Position numbers and translations under genes: made by a program | The notes under the pieces: model-generated | Seen by the model: the letters and a program-made list of their open reading frames with translations, nothing else | Told to the model about the DNA's origin: nothing | The model's database searches: none | In this document: positions 24,501 to 31,880 of the stretch, in pieces | Layout of the letters: each line of letters begins with the position of its first letter | Position numbering within the stretch: the first letter of the stretch is position 1 | Assembly (NCBI RefSeq): GCF_014633365.1 | Contig: NC_068344.1 | Coordinates: 11,609,669-11,673,668 of the forward strand | DNA from: Diospyros lotus | Lineage: Eukaryota; Streptophyta; Magnoliopsida; Ericales; Ebenaceae | Direction: 5' to 3' | DNA length: 64,000 nucleotides

Positions 24501-27500
24501 CCCTTGGTGAAGGCAGTCCAATGAGGGCGAGGAGTGGTGCCGGGGCTCGAGGGCTTGTACAAGGAGCGGCTTCTGGCAAGCTTCTAGGATGGCAGTCTCC
24601 AAAGGGGAGAAAATCTGGGATCAGTTGTAACATCGCATGACGAGAACGTCATGTGCTCAAGAGAGAGAGAATGTAATACCTGAAGAGCCTAGAGAATGGT
24701 AGTATATATCGAGGGTAAGTAAGGAAAGAAACAACACCAGCTAGATACCTTTGGGGCTGAATGTAGGCAAAAAACTCTCGGGTTAAGTGTGCTTGAATTG
24801 GGGAAGTTCACGTAGTTCCATCAGGGTAAGTTGTTTTGGTTCTTCCTATTGCTCGATGCGGGATGTTACAATTTATGTCTACAAATCCTTTTTGAGATGC
24901 AACATCAAGAAGACTTTGATTATTGATTTTGAATTTGAGAATTGATTTGAGTTTGGTTTCTTAGCTGTTTTGTGTTCTCCCTTTTTGTTCTGCTTCACTT
25001 TAACAAGAACTACCAATTTAGCACATGTATGGCCATTTTCAACATATTTAAGATACATGCAATCTAACATTCTTGTAAAAAATAATGCAAGAAATCGTGC
25101 TCATGCCCCATATCCAAAAATAGCTTTAAGAAGATTAGCCTAGTTCGTCTTATCTTCCTCTCAATTTTTCTTCTTAGCCAAATACTTAGAGAAGGTTTAA
25201 TTCTTTAAAGTCTCTTTTTCTGTCCCTCTCACTCTATATGACCAAGCACCACTCTGATGAAAAATCTTATCTCGCACTTTCTTATTTTCTCTACTTCTAC
25301 CACTTACTCTATTTATTAGTTTGTCACTCAATTTCTTTAGAACTATCACACTTGCAGAGTATGAAAGTTTCTTTGCATGCAATCTCATCATCTTATGCCA
25401 TCTCAACCTCCAAAACTCACTCACGCAAGGTTAAGAAATTGGAGTGCCACTTAGCACCTTGCATGCTTCTTAGTTTGACACCAAACTATGTTAAAGCCCC
25501 CAGTAATTCCTTTGAATGACACCTAGGTAAATTTACCTTGAATCTGACTCATGACTTGTTGAATTTTATGACAATTGTATGCATTCCGTTTTCTTCCTTT
25601 GACTAACTTAACCATTTATTTTGTAATAGACATACAATTGCTGACCCCCACAATGTTGTCAATGCAAATTTTTTATTATTTTATTATTATACTCCACTAA
25701 ATTTGATCCTAGTCTCAATTTGTTTTACTGCAATGTTCTATGATTACCCTAGTAATTATGCCTAAATAGCCTATAGGTATTTACCAATCCTTCTTTGGTG
25801 AAACCTTTTTTTTGGGTACTCCACTTGCTCAATGAATCCAATGGTGTCTGCTTGGGTTTAACCATTCTCCAAATTAAACACACCTATATATGCTTCTCAT
25901 GGAACTCCATACATAGCCCGTGTGTTAATCTGGATTACCTCTTCTCTCTTTGGCTCAATTTAGTTTTTAGATTCTAAACTGATCACTGCACTCACAAAGC
26001 CTTCAGTTAACCAATTCTTTGTATTTGGTTGGCTGAATCTGTCCAGTAAGCTAAACCCAAGTTCCTTTTCATGGCTCAGTTAGCCAGGGTCTCCCCTTCC
26101 AGTCATCTGAACAACTCCTCAAATCCTCTTTACTCTGCTAATTTTTTTTCCAAAAATTCCATAAATAACCATAATGTATGAAATTTTCTTTTATTAAATA
26201 TTCCTCAAAAATTCTTTGTCATGCATTACAGCTTGTGTGTGCAGTTGGAAAGAATAACTTCTCCGCTGTGATTTTCTTGCTTCATATGCAATCATCTTTG
26301 ATAATTGACATTCAGTTTCTCTTTTACTTCCATTGATAAAATTATTGAGAAATAAAATCATGCCTGGAGTAAGTTCTTTGTTTAGCTCTTGATCCTATAA
26401 TATATTTTGAAAGGTGAATTATCGTTGGAAATCTAATTTGACCCTAAAGCATCTATTGTTGTTTACAGGCACAAAGTGATGAATTTGCTGCCATCTTTAA
26501 CCTTGAAGATTATAAAGGTAGGTCTTGAATAATTATGTTGACAATGTTTCTTTTTCCTTTTTTGGGTACTCCACAGAAATCTCCATATTATACACTCATG
26601 ATGGAATTTATGTTTCTTTTAAGTGATTTTAGAAATAGTCTTGCATCCCTGCTTTTTGTTTGTCATGGCTGTGTTTTTAGGCATATTGTTGTCCGTAGTT
26701 GCCATATGAATCTTCTTGATAGCAGACCTTTAAATTTACGAACTAGGATTATTGTTATTGATGGTACTTGGCCTGTTTGAATTCATCTACCCCCATCATG
26801 GCGTACACTTGGGCACCATCATTCTTAAGGATATTTCCTGGTTCTGATACTTCTATGTATCTTTCTGTGTCCATGATCTGGTCAGCTAGTGGGGTTTACA
26901 ACAGTCCTTTATTTATCTTTTTTTATGAACAAAAATATCATTGATAAAAAAAAAAAAGGGGGGGGGGGGGGGGGGGGGGGGAGTGTGCCCCTAGCAAGGA
27001 GCCAAGGACATAAAAGGGCCAAAAACTGAACATGTTATCCAGGAACTGCTAAAAAGAGAATATGAAAGGATAATCTACTTGATAACTTCTGTAATTTTAT
27101 TGTAAAAAAGTGTGCTTCTCTTTGGGCATTGTCCCCACTTATGTGTCTTTTTCCCAATTTATCAGTATCTCGTGAGAAGAGTTACAAGCAGATTGAAGCC
27201 GCCATAGCGAAGTACCGAGAAATTAAAGAAAATATTAATGAGGGATTGAAGTTTTATGTTACTCTTCAGGTATTTCTATCAATTCGTAAGTTTCATAGTT
27301 CCATCGAATGTCTGTAAGCTTGCTTTGACAATCTGTTTTTCATCTCTTACGTTAAATAGGATGCTATCACAAACGTAAAGCAGCAATGCAGTGATTTTGT
27401 GATGACCAGAAACATTCAGTGCCGGGAAATGATGGAAGATGTACAGAGACAACTGGCAGGTTTCAGTTTTCAAGATAAGAATGTTGGTGGTTACAGCTAT

Positions 27501-27869
27501 CCAATTGCTGGACAACCTCATCATCAAAGACCATCTACACAGCAACAAGCAGATCAGCCTCCTCGCCCTCAGGCAACATCTTATTACCACCATCATCCCG
27601 AGCAGCCAACTATGCCTGGGTACACCCATCACCCTCCCCCCTATGGCAATCCACAGCAGCCACCTCCTGCTTACCACCCATACCCACCTCAACAGACTCC
27701 TCAACAGCAGCCAGCAGTGAGCCACGAGTATGGCCAACCTGCATATCCCGGGTGGCGAGGTCCATATTATAATGCGTCTGCTCCGCAACCAGGAACTCTA
27801 CCTCGGCCGCCTTACACAGTTCCTTCTCCATACCCTCCTCCCCACCAGAGTGGCTATTACAAGCAATAA
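2913..27869 (+). CDS. ALIX: ALIX / BRO1-domain ESCRT-associated protein (8 exons)
   Basis: Exons: 2913-3590, 4217-5170, 5801-5890, 17636-17704, 18655-18795, 26469-26517, 27166-27269 and 27360-27869. All introns are GT-AG, and the joined frame is open for 864 codons, close to the size of Arabidopsis ALIX. Residues about 17-400 form the BRO1 domain, which in this family binds the ESCRT-III subunit SNF7/CHMP4. About 400-735 is the helical V domain. About 740-864 is a Pro/Gln/Tyr/His-rich tail ending SGYYKQ. Known role: endosomal adaptor in multivesicular-body sorting and vacuolar delivery of membrane cargo; the plant protein also works with the deubiquitinase AMSH3. I chose ATG 2913 because the in-frame extension upstream to 2859 begins at TTG, and 2913 has G at -3 and +4. 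No stop or frameshift is seen. Introns 3 and 5 are 11.7 and 7.7 kb because of nested transposons. Confidence 0.96.
3591..4216 (+). other. ALIX intron 1
   Basis: 626 nt, GT-AG, AT-rich, with nothing else recognised. Intron 2 (5171-5800, 630 nt), intron 4 (17705-18654, 950 nt) and intron 6 (26518-27165, 648 nt) are likewise free of recognised coding sequence; intron 6 carries the homopolymer block listed below. Confidence 0.8.
4217..5170 (+). CDS. ALIX: ALIX exon 2
   Basis: Codes residues 227-544: the C-terminal half of BRO1 (begins [12 protein letters not shown]) and the start of the V domain. The acceptor is TTACAG|GTC and the donor CCG|GTATGT. The length of 954 nt keeps phase 0. Confidence 0.95.
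5801..5890 (+). CDS. ALIX: ALIX exon 3
   Basis: A 90-nt exon coding residues 545-574 ([20 protein letters not shown]...LKQSL) of the V domain. The acceptor is CACACAG|ATA and the donor TTG|GTAATT. It precedes the 11,745-nt transposon-filled intron 3. Confidence 0.9.
6017..6046. repeat. C14-A16 homopolymer block in ALIX intron 3
   Basis: A run of 14 C is followed directly by 16 A. It may be true simple sequence or partly an assembly error in a homopolymer. Confidence 0.85.
6047..6715. other. Intron 3 stretch with nothing recognised
   Basis: AT-rich intron sequence between the homopolymer block and the first LTR-like remnant. I see no coding motif and no paired repeat. Confidence 0.4.
6716..7106 (-). 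mobile_element. Possible solo LTR (minus orientation)
   Basis: On the minus strand the block starts TGTTGATGCACTAG and ends CTTGACAACA, giving TG...CA termini, with a TATA-like GTATAAATC inside and several AGGAAA/TTTCCTAA motifs typical of Copia LTRs. The flanking pentamers (AGTAA and GTTTT) do not match, so the borders or the solo-LTR reading may be wrong. Confidence 0.4.
7350..7582 (-). repeat. 3' LTR of chimeric Copia element
   Basis: 233 bp with TG...CA ends, nearly identical to the LTR at 12022-12254. The adjacent 7583-7594 is, on the minus strand, CTTGAGGAGAAG, the polypurine tract that primes plus-strand synthesis. Confidence 0.9.
7590..9190 (-). pseudogene. Copia RT/RNase H, copy A (broken)
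   Basis: Read leftward from about 9120. The start of the Copia-type RT (WIFTTK, KARLVAQ; 9120-8804) is followed after a frame break by the catalytic segment with YVDDMVI and [13 protein letters not shown] (8662-8132). The end of RNase H ([18 protein letters not shown]; 7772-7590) comes last. The YVDD catalytic motif survives, but frameshifts and stops separate the pieces. It is clearly diverged from copy B, so the two do not come from a recent tandem duplication. Confidence 0.85.
9190..9416 (-). repeat. Internal LTR-like segment of a second Copia family
   Basis: Immediately past copy B there is a textbook purine tract (minus strand CTTGAGGGGGAG, plus 9417-9428), then TGTTAGAGAAG, the expected start of a 3' LTR. 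The segment is purine-rich and unlike the 233-bp outer LTRs. Its far end is not defined, and I found no second copy in the window. Confidence 0.55.
9417..10905 (-). pseudogene. Copia RT/RNase H, copy B (broken)
   Basis: Minus-strand pieces run from RT ([33 protein letters not shown]; 10670-10233) through DLGELR and the [19 protein letters not shown] segment (10164-9835) to RNase H ([27 protein letters not shown]; 9774-9424). The catalytic box reads YVDG instead of YVDD, so it would be inactive even without the stops. The 3' side ends in a purine tract and LTR-like start. Confidence 0.85.
10906..11853 (-). pseudogene. Copia gag remnant, interrupted by a MITE
   Basis: The N-terminal Copia gag signature ([16 protein letters not shown] then [11 protein letters not shown]) lies at about 11700-11580. 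The central gag with [23 protein letters not shown] sequence (about 11200-11130) and [20 protein letters not shown] (about 11010-10950) follows. The frame then runs straight into RT copy B with no protease or integrase, so a large internal deletion has occurred. Confidence 0.75.
11420..11570. mobile_element. 151-bp hAT-like MITE inside Copia gag
   Basis: The termini GGTTGTTAAA and TTTAACAACC are inverted repeats. The insert is flanked by the 8-bp direct repeat TTTCACCT (11412-11419, 11571-11578), the size expected for hAT. The interior is mostly repeats of TACGATTTTACGATTTT. It is nested in the gag pseudogene, so it arrived after the Copia element. Confidence 0.75.
12022..12254 (-). repeat. 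5' LTR of chimeric Copia element with primer binding site
   Basis: Partner of the LTR at 7350-7582. Just inside it, 12005-12021 reads on the minus strand TTGTATCAGAGTTCAGC, close to the plant Copia primer site for initiator tRNA-Met (TGGTATCAGAGC). This fixes the minus orientation. Confidence 0.88.
12260..14167. other. Intron 3 stretch without recognised genes
   Basis: AT-rich intron sequence. 13440-13760 has A-rich and T-rich blocks and a right edge (CTCTATCAAAGGGCC) resembling the MITE ends at 18948-19222, so a decayed MITE is possible. The overlapping open frames at 13479-13796 are low-complexity Lys/Asn or Phe/Ser runs and not genes. Confidence 0.4.
14173..14434 (-). mobile_element. Solo LTR, Copia-like, minus orientation
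   Basis: 262 bp with TG...CA ends, flanked by the perfect 5-bp duplication GTTCC (14168-14172 and 14435-14439). On the minus strand it contains a CCTATAACTAGGGCTG promoter-like block and several AGGAATCTTTCC motifs. No internal region remains, so it is most simply the product of LTR-LTR recombination. Confidence 0.8.
14560..16850 (-). pseudogene. RTE-type LINE, 5'-truncated and split
   Basis: On the minus strand the RT reads FGFMLG.ST, then [16 protein letters not shown] (near 16650-16610) and [11 protein letters not shown]. Downstream, the box normally containing FADD is changed to SFVNEI (about 16385), followed by [12 protein letters not shown] (about 16210). The 3' end has the familiar plant RTE tail AGTGGGATTAAGGCTTGTTA with a TTATTATTATTG tail near 14562. 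Stops are frequent and the catalytic Asp pair is lost. A hAT-like element (15054-16094) splits it. Confidence 0.8.
15054..16094. mobile_element. hAT-like non-autonomous element inside the LINE
   Basis: The left end CAGTGGCAGAGCCA and the right end (minus strand) CAGTGATGGAGCCA form a terminal inverted repeat of a type common in plant hAT elements. The flanking octamers TGGCTAAG and TGTCTAAA agree at 6 of 8 positions, which fits an aged 8-bp duplication. The 1-kb interior is very AT-rich, has a TA/TG microsatellite near 15406-15429, and shows no transposase. Confidence 0.7.
16851..17635. other. End of ALIX intron 3, nothing firm recognised
   Basis: 16851-17000 may still be degraded LINE. 17180-17460 (ACCCCTGTTGTTCCATTA ... 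GAGGGATACTCC) resembles low-copy MITE sequence, but the inverted ends are not clear enough to call. Confidence 0.35.
17636..17704 (+). CDS. ALIX: ALIX exon 4
   Basis: A 69-nt exon coding residues 575-597 ([20 protein letters not shown]...), a strongly conserved V-domain helix. The acceptor is GTTACAG|AGG and the donor AAG|GTTTGC. It is phase 0 on both sides. Confidence 0.92.
18655..18795 (+). CDS. ALIX: ALIX exon 5
   Basis: Codes residues 598-644 ([20 protein letters not shown]...LLQIQ) of the V domain. The acceptor is ACTCAG|GAT and the donor CAG|GTTTGT. The 7,673-nt intron 5 follows. Confidence 0.92.
18948..19222. mobile_element. MITE in ALIX intron 5
   Basis: Left end GGGCTTGTTGGGTCA...TTTTCTGTTTTC and right end (minus strand) GGACCTGTTTGATAGAAC...CAGTTTTC are imperfect inverted repeats. 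The interior alternates T-rich and A-rich runs that can fold back. Similar non-autonomous hAT families are widespread in plants. The target duplication is unclear. Confidence 0.55.
19223..19625. other. Intron 5 stretch, nothing recognised
   Basis: The pentadecamer ATGGTCCTTGGTAT occurs twice about 90 bp apart (19321 and 19412), suggesting a small local duplication. No coding signal. Confidence 0.35.
19626..19965 (+). mobile_element. Probable solo LTR of a gypsy family
   Basis: 340 bp beginning TGTCACAACTC and ending GGGTCGTGACA, with a promoter-like GCTTATAAATAGGCCC near 19751 and a pyrimidine-rich leader after it. This layout is typical of plant Ty3/gypsy LTRs. No matching target duplication (ATATC versus CAACC) and no primer site are seen, so it may be truncated. 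Confidence 0.5.
19966..20663. other. Intron 5 stretch, probable degraded retroelement sequence
   Basis: Contains TGTAATGCCCTGCTTCTCCAG-type sequence near 20078 that recalls gypsy LTRs, but no borders, primer site or coding motif can be fixed. Confidence 0.3.
20664..20997 (+). repeat. Gypsy LTR (plus) with primer binding site
   Basis: 318-bp LTR, 20664-20981, starting TGAGGAACACACAAGG and ending TTTTGCATCA, with a TATA-like TATAGTCTATATAAATCC. It is followed directly by ATTGGTATTAGAGCC, matching the initiator tRNA-Met primer site. It matches the interrupted LTR at 24090-24997. Confidence 0.82.
20998..21397 (+). pseudogene. Gypsy leader and gag-start remnant
   Basis: Sequence following the primer site, where gag would begin. 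No long frame survives. It stops abruptly where an inverted, truncated copy of the same LTR begins. Confidence 0.4.
21398..21610 (-). repeat. Truncated gypsy LTR, inverted
   Basis: The reverse complement matches the first two-thirds of the 318-bp LTR (AAAGAAATATTATGGAAAT ... GGGAGGATTTATAGTCTA), then breaks off at about 21398. The adjoining 21611-21620 reads on the minus strand TGGGAGAGAA, a polypurine tract, so this is the 3' LTR of the minus-strand gypsy half that follows. Confidence 0.8.
21611..22870 (-). pseudogene. Gypsy (chromovirus-like) integrase end, minus-strand half
   Basis: Leftward from 22870: the end of the integrase zinc domain ([16 protein letters not shown]), the integrase core ([47 protein letters not shown]; 22684-22457), the core end ([16 protein letters not shown]..., 22366-22178), then a C-terminal chromodomain-like piece (KWKD near 21740). 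In the family this end tethers integration to chromatin. Several stops and frameshifts are present. RT and protease are missing. Confidence 0.8.
22871..24089 (+). pseudogene. Gypsy (chromovirus-like) integrase end, plus-strand half
   Basis: The mirror copy of the previous feature, starting at the same point of pol. It runs through the zinc domain end, the integrase core ([29 protein letters not shown]; 23060-23200), the core end near 23450, and a C-terminal [20 protein letters not shown] chromodomain-like end (23973-24050). A purine-rich AGGGCAGAA just before the LTR at 24090 is the likely polypurine tract. By eye it is roughly 80% identical to the minus half. Broken by stops and indels. Confidence 0.82.
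24090..24997 (+). repeat. Gypsy LTR (plus), split by Cassandra
   Basis: Starts TGATGGACACACAAGG and ends TGTTCTGCTTCA. Removing the Cassandra insert and one target copy (591 bp) leaves 317 bp, matching the 318-bp LTR at 20664-20981. Confidence 0.82.
24285..24870 (+). mobile_element. Cassandra TRIM retrotransposon
   Basis: Two 199-bp LTRs (24285-24483, 24672-24870; TGTAATACC...GATGTTACA) are flanked by the perfect duplication ATTTA (24280-24284, 24871-24875). A primer site GGTGGTATCAGAGTC follows the first LTR, and a GAGAGAGAGAA purine tract precedes the second. The first LTR carries 5S rRNA-like promoter blocks GTTAAGCGTGTTTGAGC and AGGATGGGTGACCCCTTGGG. The 188-bp interior is non-coding. 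Cassandra elements are TRIMs with Pol III-type 5S promoters in their LTRs and depend on other elements for mobility. Confidence 0.93.
24998..26468. other. End of ALIX intron 5, nothing firm recognised
   Basis: AT-rich. Open frames at 25197-25519 are not conserved-looking. No paired repeats or transposon coding motifs found. Confidence 0.4.
26469..26517 (+). CDS. ALIX: ALIX exon 6
   Basis: A 49-nt exon ([16 protein letters not shown] plus one base) that ends in phase 1, the only out-of-phase junction of the gene. The acceptor is TTTACAG|GCA and the donor AAAG|GTAGGT. Confidence 0.9.
26946..26981. repeat. A12-G24 homopolymer block in ALIX intron 6
   Basis: 12 A are followed by 24 G, then GAGTGTGCCCC. 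On the transcript strand the G run can form G-quadruplexes. It could also be a length error in the assembly. Confidence 0.85.
27166..27269 (+). CDS. ALIX: ALIX exon 7
   Basis: A 104-nt exon restoring phase 0 after exon 6 ([20 protein letters not shown]...VTLQ), the last helices of the V domain. The acceptor is TTATCAG|TAT and the donor CAG|GTATTT. Confidence 0.92.
27360..27869 (+). CDS. ALIX: ALIX exon 8 (end of V domain, proline-rich tail, stop)
   Basis: Codes residues 696-864 and the TAA stop at 27867-27869. It starts after the short 90-nt intron 7 (acceptor AAATAG|GAT). From about residue 740 it is a low-complexity Pro/Gln/His/Tyr tail with repeated PPP and PYPPP-like elements. In ALIX proteins the tail binds SH3-like or ESCRT partners. 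Confidence 0.95.
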   Translation, partial: DAITNVKQQCSDFVMTRNIQCREMMEDVQRQLAGFSFQDKNVGGYSYPIAGQPHHQRPSTQQQADQPPRPQATSYYHHHPEQPTMPGYTHHPPPYGNPQQPPPAYHPYPPQQTPQQQPAVSHEYGQPAYPGWRGPYYNASAPQPGTLPRPPYTVPSPYPPPHQSGYYKQ

Positions 27870-28240
27870 TAGTAGGGTTACTCCCCTGACACTCCCAATT
27901 ATTTGTTGTGTATTAGTTTGCCCCCATCTCTTCTTTTTCACTGTTCTTGCCGTTCCCAGTAGCAGGATATTGTGGGATTAGAATAGAAGAAGAGGAATCT
28001 GCCCTCTCTTACATATCAACTTTCAAAATGCGTGGACTCCATCAGTTTGGTTTGCTAAAAAACTCATCATCTACAACTATTCTACACTAGTGTAAAGTGG
28101 GTATGTTTCCAATATTATTTAGCAGTTGTACAACCATTTTGATTTCAATTGTTCATCAATTTGCACCACGTATTCTCTTTGGGAGTTAGTTCGGCCTTAT
28201 TGGCATGCAATTATTGTTTGGGGATTAGTGGAATAAAGCA
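27870..28240 (+). promoter_or_regulatory. Probable ALIX 3' UTR
   Basis: Non-coding sequence after the TAA. T-rich stretches and a candidate AATAAA signal at 28232-28237 make a 3' end near 28260 plausible. The true cleavage site is not determinable here. Confidence 0.45.
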
Positions 28241-30370
28241 ATTGCGTTTGTTTATTTGAGTTGAGGTCTCATTTATATTGTGACAACGTCTGATGTAATC
28301 TCCTCTCATAATGTATTTGGTGCTGCTGGGTAGGTTCATGCTATAATCAGCCCTAAATTCTTCATTGTGAGTGTGTTTATCTTGATTGTAGATTATCCTA
28401 GTGATGAAGAGATCCCCATTTGTCATTGACAATGGCTTGGCCACTTTTTTGAACATAAGAAGAAGTTCGCTCGTGATCTCTACTTAATTTCTCACCATTA
28501 GTGTCTTCTTAGATCTGAATCTACACTCGCAAGCTAGCCTAAATGAGCAACCACCAACCACACCAAATTGATAAGCTGCCGACCCTTACTAAGCTGGTTG
28601 CCTGCATAAGACAATTCCACCCATACTTTGCTCATGATCTCCCATCTCTGTCTTTTTTCTCTTCTTCTAATCGTTTGAGCTTCTTGGCAAGTACACTTGC
28701 ATCAAACAACACGGATTCGATTCGATGTGGTCTCCCTAACAATTCGTTTAGCTTCTTAATTTGTTAATAATAGTAAAGACGGTTTCGTAGGCTTTTACAA
28801 ACATTCCAAGCATCTAGTCCCTTCATTCCAAACCAATTTGTTAGCTTCTTAATTTATTTAGCTTCTCTTTACTCCCACCATTTTTTCAAATAACAAAATA
28901 TAGTTTTTGGACGAGATTGTGTTTCTTCAACTCTCTGATTAAGCACACACACTTGGTGATGATGGAAAGAGGGGGTAAAATAATGTTAAGCACCACGTGG
29001 AAGGGGTAATGGTGACAACAGACAAAGAGTAGGGACTTTTCAGTAAAAAGCGAAGAATATCCAGAGACTTTATCACTTATAAATAGAAAGATAGGAAAAT
29101 GGAGAAAGGAGAAATTGAAAAGAGAATTGTAAATTGAACTCATCAAAGGGACTCACATTCCATACTTCATCAATTGGAATACACCTCGGGACTCTTGGAT
29201 TCCTTGTGTGTATAATCTTGCGTAAATTGTGTAAGAAAAAACCAAGCTTTAAGAAGTTAATTTGTGTGGAAATTGAGTTTGGTGAATGTTGTCAAGCAAA
29301 ATTATTAAAATGACCAATAAAATAGACGAAAATATGGATTCGATAGAAGATATGAAAGGAGGTTGAATGTCTCGATGGATTTGCACATGTTAGAAAAATG
29401 AGTTTTAGAAATGCGTGAAGCTTTAAGGTCTATGATAGAAATACTAAATGAGCTGCTTGCAAATTTGGAGTATCATAATGAAAAAACATAAAATGGAAAA
29501 TTAGAGCATGAAAGGAATCATCCAGATGGAGACTACATTAATTGAAAAAGTTTTACTAGATGAGTCCAAGAAAGGTGACTAATGAGAGAATAATACTGAA
29601 AGAGTGAATTTAGAGATCACTATGAGTAGAGGAGATGATCATTGTCGAAGAATGGCATGTGAAAGAAACTATTTGTTTAAAAAGGGAGGTAAATTAAGCT
29701 CACCAAAAAAAAAAAAAAAAAGAATTCAAAAAATAAGGAAATTAAATAATATATAACAAAAAATTTATAGTGTTTCGGTCTACTGCCTATGTCCATTTAT
29801 TAACTTCTGGTTAAAATTTTTCAATTAACTTATTATGTAACTTTTAAAAAATTAAACTAGAAACTCTTTACACAATTTTTAAAAGGATTAGCAAAAATCT
29901 TTACAGGCTCAAGCACAAACTACAAACAACTTAAACAAGCTAAAGTTGAACAATTGGATAAGCTTATAATTAAGCACTAAATAATAAAATAGCTTCTCAC
30001 AAATACCGAGATTGAAAAGGATGTGAAAAATAGGCACAATTTATCTGATTTTACAATAAACAAAGAATGTGTGTGATGAGAGCTCTTTTTGGTTCGAGAA
30101 TGACTTGAGAGTATTTAGATCAGCTTGGTTCAGTGTTTTTCTTAATGTCTCTACTTGTCTTCAAGCTTGTTCTGCCTTTTATAACTCATCTACATTTAAT
30201 GTTGATGGCTTTTTGTCCAATGGATAAAGGCATTAACTGCAAAAAAAAAAAAAAAATTCTCCATATACACATTAATGGTTAGTATTAAAGATTTGAACTC
30301 TAATTTCATTTCATTTGCATGAAGGGACCATCAGATCACCTTAAATTGCCTAGTTTTGTCTGAAAAACTT
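28241..30370. other. Intergenic, no gene recognised
   Basis: AT-rich, with A homopolymers at about 29703-29720 and 30240-30255. Short open frames (for example 28543-28767) have no recognisable features. A block near 29310-29640 has Lys/Glu/Met-rich translations that might be old gag sequence, but this is weak. Confidence 0.35.
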
Positions 30371-30898
30371 AGGTTGCGTTCTTTTTGCTGTTTTCAAGTC
30401 ATTTTTAGTTTTCAGTTTTCTAAAATAATAAAAACGCGTTCTCTTTGCTGTTTTTAAAAATGCATTTTTGAAAAAAAAAAAAAATTGTAAAGAAAACTCA
30501 AAACAACAAAAAGTTGTTTTGAGTGTTTTCATTCAAAACAAACTCTAAACTCAAAATACATCTATTTATTTATTTATTCATATTTTATTATTGTAATGGA
30601 AAAAAATATTACAAAATTCATTAACTTTAAAATTTATATATATTTTTAATAATATATTAACATTAAATATTTATAATTTACTTAATAATCAAATTTATTG
30701 AATAAAATATCATTAAAAAAATATTTTCAAAATTTCAAAGAGAACGCGTTTTCTAATTTTCTGTTTTGAAAAATAGTTTTTCAAAATGATAAACAGAACG
30801 CGTTTTCAATTTTCTAAAAACAGATTATCAAAACAGAAAACTGAAAATGAATTCAAAACTCAAAATTAAAAATTGAAAAGCAAAGAGAACGCAGCCTT
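30371..30898. mobile_element. Foldback MITE (GGTTGCGTTCT ends)
   Basis: Left end AGGTTGCGTTCTTTTTGCTG and right end (minus strand) AGGCTGCGTTCTCTTTGCTT are inverted repeats. AACGCGTTCTCTTTG-type subterminal repeats recur on both sides (about 30435, 30735, 30795). The interior is very AT-rich. No transposase. Plant hAT-like MITE families with this terminus are common. Confidence 0.7.
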
Positions 30899-30939
30899 AA
30901 CTTTGTGCACATTAAATACTCTATAATGGCTATATTTTC

Positions 30940-31880
30940 AAATAAAAAGTTGAGAAAAAATCAATGTTACTCAAGTAAAATCAACAAATACTCATGTATG
31001 CTTAAAGGATAGTTGATTAAGCTTAGACATTACTTGACTACAAGATTTACTCAATCAATTAATAATTCAAATACAAAGATTGGTTCTTTGTTTAATAAAT
31101 CTTACTTGACTAAGTTACTTAGTAACTTAATTACACAATGATATTACTTGAGTACAAAAATATACCATAATTGATTAACATTTTGATTATAGATTAAGCA
31201 CATGTGATACTCGATTAAATCACGTCATTACTCGAGTACGAGATAGCTCTTAGTCGATTAATAAGTTAGATACAGATACTCACATTCTGTTTAGTAGATT
31301 ATATTCGACTAAGCATTTCATTTACTTAACTAAGATAAGAGTTACTCAATTAAGCCTATCCTTTTAGTCAATTAATGTTCAAGTGACTTGACATTTTTCA
31401 TCTGAATTATTACTTGAGTAAGATGTTTGATTATTCAACTAAAAAGAATGAATTATTTGATTAACTTTCCCTTTTAGTCGATTAATGAAACAACTATAGA
31501 AACTTATCATTTTGCCCAATTTTTTACTCGATTAACAAATATGATTACTCGACTAATATCATAGTTAGTTAATTAGCATTTAGAATCACTCGATAAAAGT
31601 TTTTCAGCACAACACTCAAGTATATCAGACATATAATCGATTAAGTCTTAGACAATCCATGTTTTGCTCGATTAAATTGATAAGTTAATTGATTATGATC
31701 ACTAGTTACTCAACTAATCATTTCTTTACTCAATTAACTTTAAACCCATGAATTGTTTTATTCGATTAACAATATTGATTATTTGAGTAATGTTTTGAAA
31801 GTTAATTAAAATTAATTTTTTCACACATATATACTCGATTAACAATGAGCTTTACTCACGTAAGTAATGTGTTACTCGAT
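30940..31880. repeat. Block of dispersed TCGATTAA / TCGACTAA motifs
   Basis: About 0.9 kb in which variants of ACTCGATTAA and TTACTCGACTAA recur every 20-40 bp on one strand, in clusters without a constant period. Examples are near 31213, 31252, 31540, 31555, 31670, 31760 and 31832. There is no long open frame. It may be the U3 region of a decayed Copia LTR like the GTCGACTAT blocks elsewhere in this window. Confidence 0.65.

Noticed and set aside
27279..27831. Minus-strand and shifted open frames across the last ALIX exon
   Set aside because: They are shadows of the proline-rich tail, which is low-complexity and leaves other frames open.
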